The notes under the pieces were generated by a model that was given only the letters and a program-made list of their open reading frames with translations, did no database searches and was not told the DNA's origin. Below are positions 40,200 through 48,660 of a stretch of 50,550 nt of DNA, in pieces. The stretch spans positions 1-50,550 of the forward strand of contig NZ_RQYZ01000016.1 in assembly GCF_003932855.1 (NCBI RefSeq), in the 5' to 3' direction. This DNA comes from Tessaracoccus sp. OH4464_COT-324 (GTDB taxonomy: Bacteria > Actinomycetota > Actinomycetes > Propionibacteriales > Propionibacteriaceae). How positions within the stretch are numbered: the first letter of the stretch is position 1; every line of letters begins with the position of its first letter. The translations under genes were made by a program, and so were the position numbers.

Positions 40200-41528
40200 A
40201 TGGACAAACAAGCAGAGCACGTCTTCCGGGCCATCGAGGAGCACAACGTCAGGTTCATCCGGCTGTGGTTTGCCGATGTTCTTGGGTCGCTGAAATCCGT
40301 GGCCATCGCACCTGCGGAACTGGAAGGCGCACTCGCGGAGGGAGTCGGCTTCGACGGCTCGGCAATCGAGGGTTTCGCTCGGGTCTACGAGTCCGACATG
40401 GTTGCGCACCCCGATCCGTCAACCTTCCAGATCCTGCCCTGGCGGCAAGAGGGCGACGTCGCAACCGCCCGAATGTTCTGCGACATCCGGCTGCGCGACG
40501 GTTCGCCCAGCTACGCCGACCCACGCTACGTTCTGAAACGCGCGGTGCAGAAAGCCAGCGACGCGGGGTACACGTACTACGTGCATCCGGAGATCGAGTT
40601 TTTCGTGCTCTCGACCCTCAACCCGCCCACCCCGTTGGACAGCGGCGGCTACTTCGATCACACGACGCTCGGCAGCGGGACTGACTTCCGGCGTGAGGCC
40701 ATCCTCGGTCTCGAACAGATGGGGATACCCGTCGAGTTCAGCCACCACGAGGGCGCTCCGGGCCAGCACGAGATCGACCTGCGCTACGCCGACGCGCTCA
40801 CCATGAGCGATTCCATCATGACTTTTCGGGTCATCGTGCGGGAGTCGGCGATCATGCAGGGCGCGCATGCCACCTTCATGCCGAAGCCGTTCACGCGCTA
40901 CCCAGGGTCGGGGATGCACTCGCACCTGTCGCTGTTCGAGGGCGACATCAACGCGTTCTACGACGCCGCCGACGAATACCAGCTGTCGAAGACGGCCCGA
41001 CACTTCATCGCCGGCCTGCTGCGGCACGCCCCCGAGATCACTGCGGTGACGAATCAGTGGGTGAACTCCTACAAGCGGCTTGCGGCCGGGGATGAGGCCC
41101 CCGCCCACGTGTCCTGGGGCCGCAACAATCGGTCTGCGCTGGTGCGGGTGCCGCAGTGGACGCCGGGAAAGCCGGACAGCGCCCGCATCGAGTACCGGGC
41201 GCTCGACTCGGGGGCTAATCCCTATCTGGCCTACGCCGTGCTGCTGCGTGCCGGGCTGAAGGGGGTCGAGGAAGGGTACCCGTTGCCCGCCGAGGCCGAG
41301 GAAGCAGTGTGGCGGCTATCCGCTCGTGAGCGACGCGCAGCCGGGATTGACGAGTTGCCCAGGAACCTCGACGGAGCGCTGCGCATCATGGAGAACTCCG
41401 AACTGGTGGTGGACACCCTCGGCGAGCACGTCTTCGAGCACTTCCTACGCAACAAGCATGACGAGTTCGAGGCTTACCGCCGCCAGACCAGCCAGTGGGA
41501 GATCGACCGGCACATCAGCGTGATGTGA
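40200..41528 (+). CDS. glnA2: Glutamine synthetase family protein GlnA2
   Basis: 442 residues. Type I glutamine synthetase fold. Visible are FIRLWFADVLGSLKSVAI and VGFDGSAIEGFARVYESDM (start of the catalytic barrel), YYVHPEIEFFVL and HHEGAPGQHEIDLRYADALT metal-binding motifs, and RNNRSALVRVP with IEYRALDSGANPYLAY. Closest to the actinobacterial GlnA2 branch, some members of which act on polyamines rather than ammonia, so the substrate is uncertain. CAGACT ends 6 nt before the ATG (leaderless pattern). The companion glnE lies 450 nt downstream, the usual actinobacterial neighbourhood. Confidence 0.9.
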   Translation: MDKQAEHVFRAIEEHNVRFIRLWFADVLGSLKSVAIAPAELEGALAEGVGFDGSAIEGFARVYESDMVAHPDPSTFQILPWRQEGDVATARMFCDIRLRDGSPSYADPRYVLKRAVQKASDAGYTYYVHPEIEFFVLSTLNPPTPLDSGGYFDHTTLGSGTDFRREAILGLEQMGIPVEFSHHEGAPGQHEIDLRYADALTMSDSIMTFRVIVRESAIMQGAHATFMPKPFTRYPGSGMHSHLSLFEGDINAFYDAADEYQLSKTARHFIAGLLRHAPEITAVTNQWVNSYKRLAAGDEAPAHVSWGRNNRSALVRVPQWTPGKPDSARIEYRALDSGANPYLAYAVLLRAGLKGVEEGYPLPAEAEEAVWRLSARERRAAGIDELPRNLDGALRIMENSELVVDTLGEHVFEHFLRNKHDEFEAYRRQTSQWEIDRHISVM

Positions 41529-41940
41529 GGGGGAAGGCTTGTGCGACCTCGTGGGCGTGGGCGCCCGAGGCGCGCACCTCAGCCGCGGGGTAGTCCAGCC
41601 GCCCGGTGGCCAGGGCGAGAAACGTCTCCGGCGAAAGCTCCACCACGTTGGGCGGGGTACCGCGAGTGTGCCGGGGCCCGCCGCCGAAGCCCAACTGCAC
41701 GGCGGCGTAGGGAGGCACCCGCAGCTCTATCGACCGGCCGCCGTGCAACTCACCAAGCCGAGCACAACCTGCTCGCACGCAGGCCGCCAACACCGTAGGC
41801 GGCAACTCCTCGTGCCGGGCAGCCACGTCGAGTAGCACGTCGGTGAGGTCGGGGCGCTTATTGCGCAGCGCAGCATCGAGCGCGGTCAAGTCGGCAAGCC
41901 CGGTCAGGGCGGCGACGACGGCCTCGGTGGGGCGAAACAT
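41515..41940 (-). CDS. SCP-2-like (bacterial sterol-carrier-type) protein
   Basis: 141 residues. C-terminal half carries the segments RSIELRVPPYAAVQLGFGGG, HTRGTPPNVVELSPETFL and LATGRLDYPAAEVRASGAHA, typical of the small bacterial sterol-carrier-family proteins found in actinobacteria. These have an SCP-2-like fold that binds hydrophobic ligands; the natural ligand is not established. Cytoplasmic. ATG 6 nt after TAGGCT on the minus strand. Tail overlaps the glnA2 3' end by 14 nt (convergent) and divergent from glnE. Confidence 0.85.
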   Translation of the reverse strand: MFRPTEAVVAALTGLADLTALDAALRNKRPDLTDVLLDVAARHEELPPTVLAACVRAGCARLGELHGGRSIELRVPPYAAVQLGFGGGPRHTRGTPPNVVELSPETFLALATGRLDYPAAEVRASGAHAHEVAQAFPLTSR

Positions 41941-41946
41941 GCCACG

Positions 41947-41952
41947 AGCCTA
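41947..41952 (-). promoter_or_regulatory. -10 box for the leaderless SCP-like gene
   Basis: TAGGCT on the minus strand, 6 nt before ATG 41940. Confidence 0.5.
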
Positions 41953-41965
41953 GCCGAGCCGCAAT

Positions 41966-41971
41966 TAAACT
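41966..41971 (+). promoter_or_regulatory. -10 box for leaderless glnE
   Basis: TAAACT, 6 nt, ATG 41978. Only 13 nt from the opposite-strand box of the SCP-like gene. Confidence 0.45.
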
Positions 41972-41977
41972 GCCCAC

Positions 41978-44860
41978 ATGGGCAGGATCCAATCGTCGAG
42001 CGCCGAGTTCGCGCGCCGCGGATTTGAGAGTGCGACGGCGGCGGCCCGGATCTGGGACGCCTGGCCGGCCGAACAGCGGGCGATGGTGGACCTTGCGCTG
42101 TTTGGACGCGTTGGCGACCGCTTCCAGGCCCTCGAAACCCTGGACCGGCTGCGCGCAACCGACAGGTTCGAGGCGATTGCCGCCGACCCCGGGTGGCTGG
42201 AGCGGGTGCTCCGGGTGGCGGGCGCGTCGTCGGTGCTCGCGGCCGGGCTGCGCACATCGCCGGAGACGGTTCAGCTGCTCGCTGAGGAGCCCCGCGAGCG
42301 CGATGAGCGCGCGTGGGCGGCGTTCTTCCAGGCGCGGGTCCCGGTCGTCGACGGCGAATGCCACCGCCACCCCGACGAACTCCGAAGCGCCAACCGCGCC
42401 GCGCTCACCCTGATCGCCGCCCGGGACCTCGCTGCCGACGACCCCACCGAGATCGTGGAGGGTGTCGCCAGGGAGCTGAGCCACGTCGCAGACTGCGTGC
42501 TCGAAACCTCACTCGCCCTAGCCAGGGCCGAGACCCCCGGTTGGCAGGCCGCACGGCTGGCCATCGTCGCGCTCGGCAAGGCCGGGGGGCAAGAACTCAA
42601 CTATCTGTCCGACGTTGATGTGCTCTACATCGCCGAGCCCACAGAAGGGGCCGACCCCGACGAGGCGGCCGCTATCGCGAACCGCGTCGCCGCAGCCCAA
42701 GCACGCATCTGCTCCGCCCACACCAAGGCGGGCACCATCTGGAGCGTCGACGCGAGCCTGCGTCCAGAAGGGAAAGCCGGCCCACTGGTTCGCTCGCTTG
42801 CCTCCTGCCGCCGCTACTACGATCAATGGGCGGAGAACTGGGAGTTCCAAGCCCTGCTCAAGGCCCGCCCAGCCGCTGGCGACCTCGGGCTGGGTGAGGC
42901 GTTCATCGATCTCGTGTCCCCGCTCGTCTGGCGCTCCGGGGAGCGCCCGGGATTTCTGCCAGAGATGCGTGCCATGCGCGAACGTGTGATCGCCCACATC
43001 CCCGACAAGCAAGCCGAGACCGAGATAAAACTATCCGAGGGGGGTCTGCGCGACACGGAGTTCTCCGTCCAGTTGCTCCAGCTGGTGCACGGCCGCGCGG
43101 ACGACAGAATCCGTGACCGCGGCACTCTGCCCGCCCTACGCTCGCTGGTGAGTTGCGGCTACATCGGCCGCAGCGACGGCAGCCAGCTGGCACAGCATTA
43201 CCGCTTCCAGCGGGTTCTGGAGCACCGCGCACAACTGGTCAACCTTCGACGCACTCACGTGGTGCCCGACGACGATCGGCTGGCGCAGTTCGCGCGCGCA
43301 GGCCTCGACGATGCCCGCGCCCGTTGGCGGACGAGCCGCCGCGACGTGCGCCGACTGCGGCAACGGATCTTCTTCTCGCCGCTGCTCGACACCGTGGTTA
43401 GCCTCCCCGCAGACACGCTGCTGAGCCCCGATGCGGTGAAGGAACGGATGCGGGCACTGGGTTTCAACGATCCGCGCACCGCCCTAGGCCACATGCAGGC
43501 GCTGACTGCGGGCACGTCGCGGGCCGCCGAGATTCTGCGCCAGCTGATGCCCGCGATGCTCGAATGGATCGCGCTCGGCCCCAACCCAGACTTCGGGCTG
43601 CTAGCGTTTCGGCAATTATGCGAGACGCTCGGCGAGTCGCCCTGGTTCCTGCGCGGGCTGCGCGACGAGGGCTACATGGCCACCCGGTTGGCGAAAGTGG
43701 CCTCGACTAGCCGTTTCACCGTCGACCTGCTGAAACGTGCGCCGGACACCGTCGGACTGCTGGCTTCCGACGAGGCGCTCACCCCCCGCAGCGCAGCCGA
43801 ACTAGGCGTCGCCATGGGACGTTCTGCCGCCCGGCACGCGGATCTTGCCCGCGCGCTCGACTCAGCCCGAGCCTTCCGGCGCAGCGAGCTGTGCCGGGTG
43901 GCGCTGCGCGATGTGCTGGGCGGGGTGGATATCGTCGAGTGTGGTCGGGCGCTGTCCGCGCTAGCCAGCGCCACTGTGCAGACGGCGCTGGACATCGCCC
44001 GGCGCGCGGTCGACGCCCCAGAACTCGGCATCATCGCGCTCGGCCGCTGGGGTGGGGAAGAGATGAGCTACGCCTCCGACCTGGACTGCATATTCGTCGT
44101 CGCCGACGACGCCGGCCCCGCCGGCCTGGCAGCAGCCACCGAGCTGGTGCGTGAACTGGCGCGGATCCTGAAACAACCCGGGGTGGAGGGCATCACTTTG
44201 GATGCGGATCTTCGGCCGGAGGGAAAGGGAGGCCCCCAGGTTCGTACCGTCAGTTCCTATCGCAAGTACTACGAACGCTGGGGTGCCGTATGGGAGGCCC
44301 AGATGCTGCTGCGCGCGCGGCACGGGGCCGGCAGCGCGGAACTGGTGCAGGCGGTGCTGGATGACATCGACCCGGTGCGGTATCCCGAACGGCTCACCGA
44401 CGATGCGGTGCGTGAGATCCGCCGCCTCAAATCGCGGATGGAGCGAGAGCGCATCCCGGCAGGCGTCGACCCGAGCCGGCACCTGAAGTTGGGCCCCGGT
44501 GGACTGTCCGACATCGAGTGGACCATCCAGCTGATCCAGCTCGCGCACGCCCACCGCCACCCTGAGCTGCGCACCACCAGCACGCTCGGGGCGCTGGCTG
44601 CCGCTCGTGCGCTGGGTCTCGTCGCGCCCGGCGACGCTGATGCGCTCTCGGCCGCCTGGCGGCACGCGAGCACCGTTCGCGACGCCATCATGCTGGTGCG
44701 GGGCCGCCCGAGCGACGCATTGCCCACCAATACCCGGGAGCTGGCAGCGGTGGCGGCCTTGCTTGGCCACGACGCCCCGGTCGCCGAGCTGGGGGAGAAC
44801 ACCAGGCGGCATGCCCGGTTGGCGGGGGCCGTCGTCGGGCGCCTCTTCTGGGGCGAGTAG
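41978..44860 (+). CDS. glnE: Bifunctional glutamine synthetase adenylyltransferase/deadenylase
   Basis: 960 residues. Controls glutamine synthetase by adding or removing AMP at a Tyr. Two nucleotidyltransferase domains are seen: N-terminal deadenylase with ALGKAGGQELNYLSDVDVLYI (from about residue 193) and C-terminal adenylylase with ALGRWGGEEMSYASDLDCIFV (from about residue 684); both keep the GG...S-D-x-D metal motif. Each is followed by a LRPEGKxGP and GLRDTEF or GLSDIEW helical segment. Leaderless ATG after TAAACT. Follows glnA2 as in other actinobacteria, though no canonical glnA is in the window. Confidence 0.96.
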   Translation: MGRIQSSSAEFARRGFESATAAARIWDAWPAEQRAMVDLALFGRVGDRFQALETLDRLRATDRFEAIAADPGWLERVLRVAGASSVLAAGLRTSPETVQLLAEEPRERDERAWAAFFQARVPVVDGECHRHPDELRSANRAALTLIAARDLAADDPTEIVEGVARELSHVADCVLETSLALARAETPGWQAARLAIVALGKAGGQELNYLSDVDVLYIAEPTEGADPDEAAAIANRVAAAQARICSAHTKAGTIWSVDASLRPEGKAGPLVRSLASCRRYYDQWAENWEFQALLKARPAAGDLGLGEAFIDLVSPLVWRSGERPGFLPEMRAMRERVIAHIPDKQAETEIKLSEGGLRDTEFSVQLLQLVHGRADDRIRDRGTLPALRSLVSCGYIGRSDGSQLAQHYRFQRVLEHRAQLVNLRRTHVVPDDDRLAQFARAGLDDARARWRTSRRDVRRLRQRIFFSPLLDTVVSLPADTLLSPDAVKERMRALGFNDPRTALGHMQALTAGTSRAAEILRQLMPAMLEWIALGPNPDFGLLAFRQLCETLGESPWFLRGLRDEGYMATRLAKVASTSRFTVDLLKRAPDTVGLLASDEALTPRSAAELGVAMGRSAARHADLARALDSARAFRRSELCRVALRDVLGGVDIVECGRALSALASATVQTALDIARRAVDAPELGIIALGRWGGEEMSYASDLDCIFVVADDAGPAGLAAATELVRELARILKQPGVEGITLDADLRPEGKGGPQVRTVSSYRKYYERWGAVWEAQMLLRARHGAGSAELVQAVLDDIDPVRYPERLTDDAVREIRRLKSRMERERIPAGVDPSRHLKLGPGGLSDIEWTIQLIQLAHAHRHPELRTTSTLGALAAARALGLVAPGDADALSAAWRHASTVRDAIMLVRGRPSDALPTNTRELAAVAALLGHDAPVAELGENTRRHARLAGAVVGRLFWGE

Positions 44861-44863
44861 CTC

Positions 44864-45619
44864 TCAGCCGCGGGCTGCGGCGCGCAGGTAGGCATGCCAG
44901 CCCGCCGCGTTGCGCAGCGGCGCATGGATTCCCGCGGCCGCCTGCACCTGGCGCAGCGCATCTCTGGTGACGTCATCGAACACGCCGGTGTCTGGCGTAG
45001 GCAGATCGAAGACGTGCCGCAGCGTGTGCTGCACGAGTTGCACCTGGACCCGCGAGTTCTGATTGAACTCGCTGAAGTCGCTGCCGGAGATCGAATTGTC
45101 GACGTGGATGTGGTTTAGGTGCGCGTCGTTGTAGGGATAGCACAGGGTGTAGTTGAAGTGCAGTTGGAGGCTGGCCGCGAGCCGCCAGTAGTCGCGCAAC
45201 TGCTGCGACCGCCCCGGCTGCCACTCATCGAAGCGCGCGGACACTGCGGCCTCCTCCTGCCTGATCTGGGCCAGGTCGAAGGCTCGACCCAACTGGTGAA
45301 AGGAACCGCACTTGTCCACGAACGCGCCGAACGACGTGATCTCCAGCACGGGCCCGTAGCCGCTGACCTCCGCCCAATCCAGCGCCCACGCCTCCAGCTG
45401 CGCCAGAAACGCTGGCTGGATGCGTTGCACGACCGGTTTGCCCGACTCCGCGTAGTACAGCCGCGCTCCGGCCACGGAACTGAACTCGACGAGTTCGCCC
45501 GGGGCGCGGCAGCCGTCCGCATCGGCGGGCGGTGAACTTCGCCCGCGCGCGCAGCCTCCGGCGAGCGCGACCAGCGAACCGGAAGCGAGTCCGGCGAACA
45601 GCAGGCGGCGGCTTGGCAT
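44864..45619 (-). CDS. Secreted extensin-like / M15-type peptidase domain protein
   Basis: 251 residues. Signal region with twin Arg and a lipobox-like LAGGC (Cys23), so probably a lipoprotein or Tat-exported. Residues about 35-195 carry an extensin-like C domain related to D,D-peptidases: ITSFGAFVDKCGSFHQLGRAFDLAQ gives H-x6-D zinc ligands and NDAHLNHIHVD the second His motif, both intact. A C-terminal piece (VQLVQHTLRHVFDLPTPDTG, then VFDDVTRDALRQVQAAAG) looks like a peptidoglycan-binding domain 1. Likely trims cell-wall peptides. ATG 7 nt after TAGGCT. Convergent with glnE, 3 nt apart. Confidence 0.8.
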   Translation of the reverse strand: MPSRRLLFAGLASGSLVALAGGCARGRSSPPADADGCRAPGELVEFSSVAGARLYYAESGKPVVQRIQPAFLAQLEAWALDWAEVSGYGPVLEITSFGAFVDKCGSFHQLGRAFDLAQIRQEEAAVSARFDEWQPGRSQQLRDYWRLAASLQLHFNYTLCYPYNDAHLNHIHVDNSISGSDFSEFNQNSRVQVQLVQHTLRHVFDLPTPDTGVFDDVTRDALRQVQAAAGIHAPLRNAAGWHAYLRAAARG

Positions 45620-45626
45620 GGCCCGA

Positions 45627-45632
45627 AGCCTA
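45627..45632 (-). promoter_or_regulatory. -10 box for the leaderless extensin-like gene
   Basis: TAGGCT on the minus strand, 7 nt before ATG 45619. Confidence 0.5.
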
Positions 45633-45650
45633 TCCGGTGCGCGAATGCGC

Positions 45651-45656
45651 TAGCAT
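45651..45656 (+). promoter_or_regulatory. -10 box for the FMN riboswitch transcript
   Basis: TAGCAT about 7 nt before the expected RNA start (about 45663) and just upstream of the aptamer. Confidence 0.45.
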
Positions 45657-45664
45657 CGGAGGCA

Positions 45665-45800
45665 CGTATTCCGGGGTCGGTGAAAGTCCGAACCGGCGGT
45701 CAAAGCCCGCGACCCTCCGCGCCACGCGCAGAGGTTGACTCGGTGGAATTCCGGGGCCGACAGTAAAAGTCTGGATGGGAGGAATGCGAGCGGTGCGCCT
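45665..45800 (+). promoter_or_regulatory. FMN riboswitch (RFN element)
   Basis: Conserved blocks: GGGGTCGGTGAAAGTCCGAA (from 45673), ACCGGCGGTCAAAGCCCGCGACC (45692-45714), GGTGGAATTCCGGGGCCGAC (45742-45761) and AGTCTGGATGGGAGGAA (45768-45784). These are the signature strands of the FMN aptamer. A GCCCCGG run near 45817-45824 could pair with CCGGGGC in the aptamer, with the ribX ribosome site (AAGGAG, about 45833) just after, consistent with translational control. Confidence 0.95.
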
Positions 45801-45844
45801 GCGCGCGCCGCAAGCTGCCCCGGTGTTGGTTTGAAGGAGCACGG

Positions 45845-46648
45845 ATGGCAGCGAAACCCTTGGCACACTTGCCGTCCAGAGCGCGCCCAGCCACGTGGAT
45901 CGAGCGGTTCCTTGTTCCGCTCATCGGCATCATCGCGCTGACCACCGGCTGGTGGGTGCTCAGCAACTTCATCCCCGCACTGTTGCTGCCCAGCCCGCTC
46001 GCCGTGGTGTCCCGGCTGGCGCAGCAGGCCACCAACGGCGTAGCCATGCAGTACCTGTGGCCTACTGTGGGCCCCGCCCTTCTGGGCGTGGGTATCGCTC
46101 TGGTCGTCTCCCTCGTGCTCGGCATCGTCGCCACCCACTCTCGGCTACTCGCCGCGCTCATTGAGCCGTGGGTGGCGCTCAGCCAAACAGTTCCGCTGGT
46201 GGCCATCGCACCACTTTTGGTGCTGTGGCTGGGCTATGGGGCAATCCCAATCTCCGTGTTGTGTGCAATCGTGGCCTTCTTCCCGATGGTAACCACCACC
46301 ATCGTCGGCTTCCGCCAGCTCGATTCCACGGTGCTGGAGCAGGCGACGCTGGACGCGCCCTCCACAACACAACGCCTGGTTTACGTTGAACTCCCGATGG
46401 CCGCGCCTGCGATCCTGGCGGGCGTGCGTTCCGGCGCGGTGCTCGGCATGACTGGCGCCATCGTCGGCGAGTTCGTGATGGGCGGGACGGGGCTGGGCAC
46501 GCTGCTCACCCTGTCGCGCCAGGCCTCCGACACCGTCGGAGTCTTCACCGTCATCGCGTGGATCTCCGCCGTCGCCATGGCCCTCTACGGGCTTGTGGCG
46601 CTCGCGGAGCGCGCGGCAAGCAACCGGGTTCAAGGAGAACAACAATGA
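45845..46648 (+). CDS. ribX: ABC permease, RibX-type flavin uptake
   Basis: 267 residues, about six transmembrane helices, of the SsuC/TauC/ThiX permease type. The EAA-like coupling loop is EQATLDAPSTTQRLVYVELP followed by MAAPAILAGVR. The FMN riboswitch directly upstream and a NMT1/THI5-like binding protein downstream identify a RibXY-type riboflavin or flavin-precursor transporter. No ATPase gene is in the operon, as in known RibXY loci, where a shared ATPase is assumed. ATG preceded by AAGGAG at 7 nt. Confidence 0.85.
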   Translation: MAAKPLAHLPSRARPATWIERFLVPLIGIIALTTGWWVLSNFIPALLLPSPLAVVSRLAQQATNGVAMQYLWPTVGPALLGVGIALVVSLVLGIVATHSRLLAALIEPWVALSQTVPLVAIAPLLVLWLGYGAIPISVLCAIVAFFPMVTTTIVGFRQLDSTVLEQATLDAPSTTQRLVYVELPMAAPAILAGVRSGAVLGMTGAIVGEFVMGGTGLGTLLTLSRQASDTVGVFTVIAWISAVAMALYGLVALAERAASNRVQGEQQ

Positions 46649-47574
46649 TCATGTCACGCCGCAGCGCGCTGACCCTGCTCGCGGTCGCCGGGTTGGCGGG
46701 CTGCTCCGCCACCGGCGAAACCGGTGCCGAGCGGCCGAGCGCCAAACCGAAGATCACGGTCGGTCTGACCTACATCCCCAACGTGCAGTTCTGTGCGTTC
46801 TATCTCGGGCTCAAAGAGGGGCTGTTTCGTGACGTGGATGTCACGCTGCGCCACCACGGGGAGCAGGAGGGGCTGTTCGACGCGTTGCGCGCCGGGCAGG
46901 AGGACATCGTCTTTGCCTCCGCCGATGAGGCGGCCGTTGCGGGCGGCTTGGCCACCGTCGCCACCGCCTACCAAACCTATCCCGCGGAGGTGATGATCTC
47001 CGGCCACGCCTCCTCGCTGGCCGACCTCAAGGGCAGGTCTCTCGGCATCCCGGGACGCTACGGCTCCAGCTACTACGCCGCGCTCGTCGCGCTCAAGACT
47101 GCGGGCCTGAGCGAACAGGATGTGCAGCTCACCGAGATCGGCTACACCTCGGTGGCGGCCCTCACCACGGGCAAGGTCGACGCCGTGGTGGGCTTCAGCA
47201 ACAACGAGCTGGTTCGGCTGCGCGACGCAGGCCACGAGGTCACCTCGCTGCGGATCTCGCCGGAGCCGATGCTCGTCGGCCCCAGCCTCATCACGCTGCC
47301 CGACAAGGCACAAAGCCCGCAGGTACGTGCCGTGATCGACGGCATGCTGGCCGCCGAGCTGCGCGCGGTTGCGGATCCGGAGGCTGCGTTGGCGGCCACC
47401 GCCGAGCAGGTACCGGCGCTGGCGGAGGAGGAGCACCGCCGCAACGCCAAGCTGGTGCTGGCGGCGACGAGCAAGCTGTGGCGCGGAGCCGACGGCGAGG
47501 TCAGCGTCGCCGTCGACCAGGAGGCGCTTCGCCGGATGGAGCAGTTCCTCGCCGAGGCGGGGATCAGGCAGTAG
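46645..47574 (+). CDS. ribY: ABC substrate-binding lipoprotein, RibY-type (NMT1/THI5-like)
   Basis: 309 residues. Lipoprotein signal (MSRRSALTLLAVAGLAGCSA, lipobox LAGC) then an NMT1/THI5-like periplasmic-binding fold: ITVGLTYIPNVQFCAFYLGL, FASADEAAVAGGLATVA, LGIPGRYGSSYYAALVALK and DAVVGFSNNELVRL. ATG overlaps the ribX stop (ATGA) with AAGGAGA upstream. The NMT1/THI5 fold also binds thiamine pyrimidines and sulfonates, but the FMN riboswitch points to flavins. Followed by a hairpin. Confidence 0.87.
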   Translation: MIMSRRSALTLLAVAGLAGCSATGETGAERPSAKPKITVGLTYIPNVQFCAFYLGLKEGLFRDVDVTLRHHGEQEGLFDALRAGQEDIVFASADEAAVAGGLATVATAYQTYPAEVMISGHASSLADLKGRSLGIPGRYGSSYYAALVALKTAGLSEQDVQLTEIGYTSVAALTTGKVDAVVGFSNNELVRLRDAGHEVTSLRISPEPMLVGPSLITLPDKAQSPQVRAVIDGMLAAELRAVADPEAALAATAEQVPALAEEEHRRNAKLVLAATSKLWRGADGEVSVAVDQEALRRMEQFLAEAGIRQ

Positions 47575-47581
47575 CGCCCAT

Positions 47582-47607
47582 CCGGTGGGTGCGGGAGCAC
47601 CCACCGG
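47582..47607. terminator. Hairpin between convergent ribY and the oxidoreductase
   Basis: CCGGTGGGTGC pairs with GCACCCACCGG (11 bp, loop GGGA). No T-tract; probably serves both strands. Confidence 0.55.
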
Positions 47608-47625
47608 CACTCGGCAGAACCCAGC

Positions 47626-48591
47626 TCAGATCTCGACGAGGGTGCGGCCATGTAGGCGGCCGGCCAACAGCTCGTGGCCCCGGTCGATGACCCCGGCCAG
47701 CCCGATCCGGGTGGTCATGGCGTCCAACGAGTCGACGTCCACGCCCTGCGCGAGGACCCGCCAGGCATCGTCCCGATCGGCGGGAGTGGCCCACACCGAG
47801 TCGATCCCGGCCAGCGTCACCCCGCGCAGGATGAACGGCAACACGGTTGCGGGCAGCTGGGCGTCGCCGGCGAGCCCGCAGGCCGCCACCGTGCCGTTGG
47901 GCAGCGTGCGTGCGATCGCGTTGGCCAGCCAGGGGCCGCCCAGGGTGTCCACCACGCCCGAGTACGTGGCCGGCTGCAGGGGCCTGCCCGGCTCAGCCAG
48001 CTCGTCGCGGCTCAACACCTCGGTGGCACCCAGCGAGCGCAGGTGGTCGCCGAACTCGCTCACGCGGCCCGTCGCCGCAGTGACGTCGAAGCCCGCAGCG
48101 GCCAGCAGCATCGTCGCGACGCTGCCCACCCCGCCGGTGGCGCCCGTCACGAGCACCGGGCCGTCTTCGGGGGAGACCCCCTCCAACACCAGCCGCAGCA
48201 CGCACAGCGCAGCGGTGTAGCCCGCGGTACCGAGTGCCGCGGCCCGCTCTGGCGTGAAGGCCTCCGGCAGTCTGACCAGGTGTTCCGCGCTGACCCGCGC
48301 CGTCGTCGCGTAGCCGCCGTGCACGGTTTCGCTGAGCCCCGCGCCGTTGAGCACCACCCAGTCGCCCGGGGCGAAGCGGTCGTCGGCGGAGTGCCGCACC
48401 TGACCGACGAGATCGATGCCCGCGATGAGTGGCCGCGTGCGCACCACCCCGGGGCGGCCGGTGACGGCCAGCGCATCCTTGTAGTTGAGATCCGAATAGC
48501 GGACGTCGACGGTCACGTCGGCCTCCGGCAGGAAGGACTCATCCAGCGTCTCTACAGCGACGCCCTCTTCTCGAACGATAATTGCCCGCAT
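47626..48591 (-). CDS. YhdH/AcuI-family NADPH oxidoreductase (acrylyl-CoA reductase type)
   Basis: 321 residues, zinc-free MDR superfamily. N-terminal VRYSDLNYKDALAVTGRPGV and LIAGIDLVGQVRHS, middle LGTAGYTAALCVLRL and the NADP-binding VLVTGATGGVGSVATMLLAA are typical of YhdH/AcuI proteins, which reduce acrylyl-CoA to propionyl-CoA. In a propionate-forming organism that would detoxify or recycle acrylyl-CoA, but the substrate is inferred. ATG 7 nt after TAGTCT on the minus strand (leaderless pattern). Divergent from the CoA-transferase leader. Confidence 0.87.
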   Translation of the reverse strand: MRAIIVREEGVAVETLDESFLPEADVTVDVRYSDLNYKDALAVTGRPGVVRTRPLIAGIDLVGQVRHSADDRFAPGDWVVLNGAGLSETVHGGYATTARVSAEHLVRLPEAFTPERAAALGTAGYTAALCVLRLVLEGVSPEDGPVLVTGATGGVGSVATMLLAAAGFDVTAATGRVSEFGDHLRSLGATEVLSRDELAEPGRPLQPATYSGVVDTLGGPWLANAIARTLPNGTVAACGLAGDAQLPATVLPFILRGVTLAGIDSVWATPADRDDAWRVLAQGVDVDSLDAMTTRIGLAGVIDRGHELLAGRLHGRTLVEI

Positions 48592-48598
48592 GCGGTTC

Positions 48599-48604
48599 AG
48601 ACTA
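48599..48604 (-). promoter_or_regulatory. -10 box for the leaderless oxidoreductase gene
   Basis: TAGTCT on the minus strand, 7 nt before ATG 48591. Confidence 0.45.
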
Positions 48605-48647
48605 CGCCTCTTCTGCTGGTCGGCGTCCGCCGGGCCCCGTGGGACGG

Positions 48648-48653
48648 TATATT
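48648..48653 (+). promoter_or_regulatory. -10 box for the CoA-transferase transcript
   Basis: TATATT, the best -10 consensus in the window, ending 7 nt before a GTG that opens a 50-codon ORF. Confidence 0.5.
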
Positions 48654-48660
48654 CACCACC

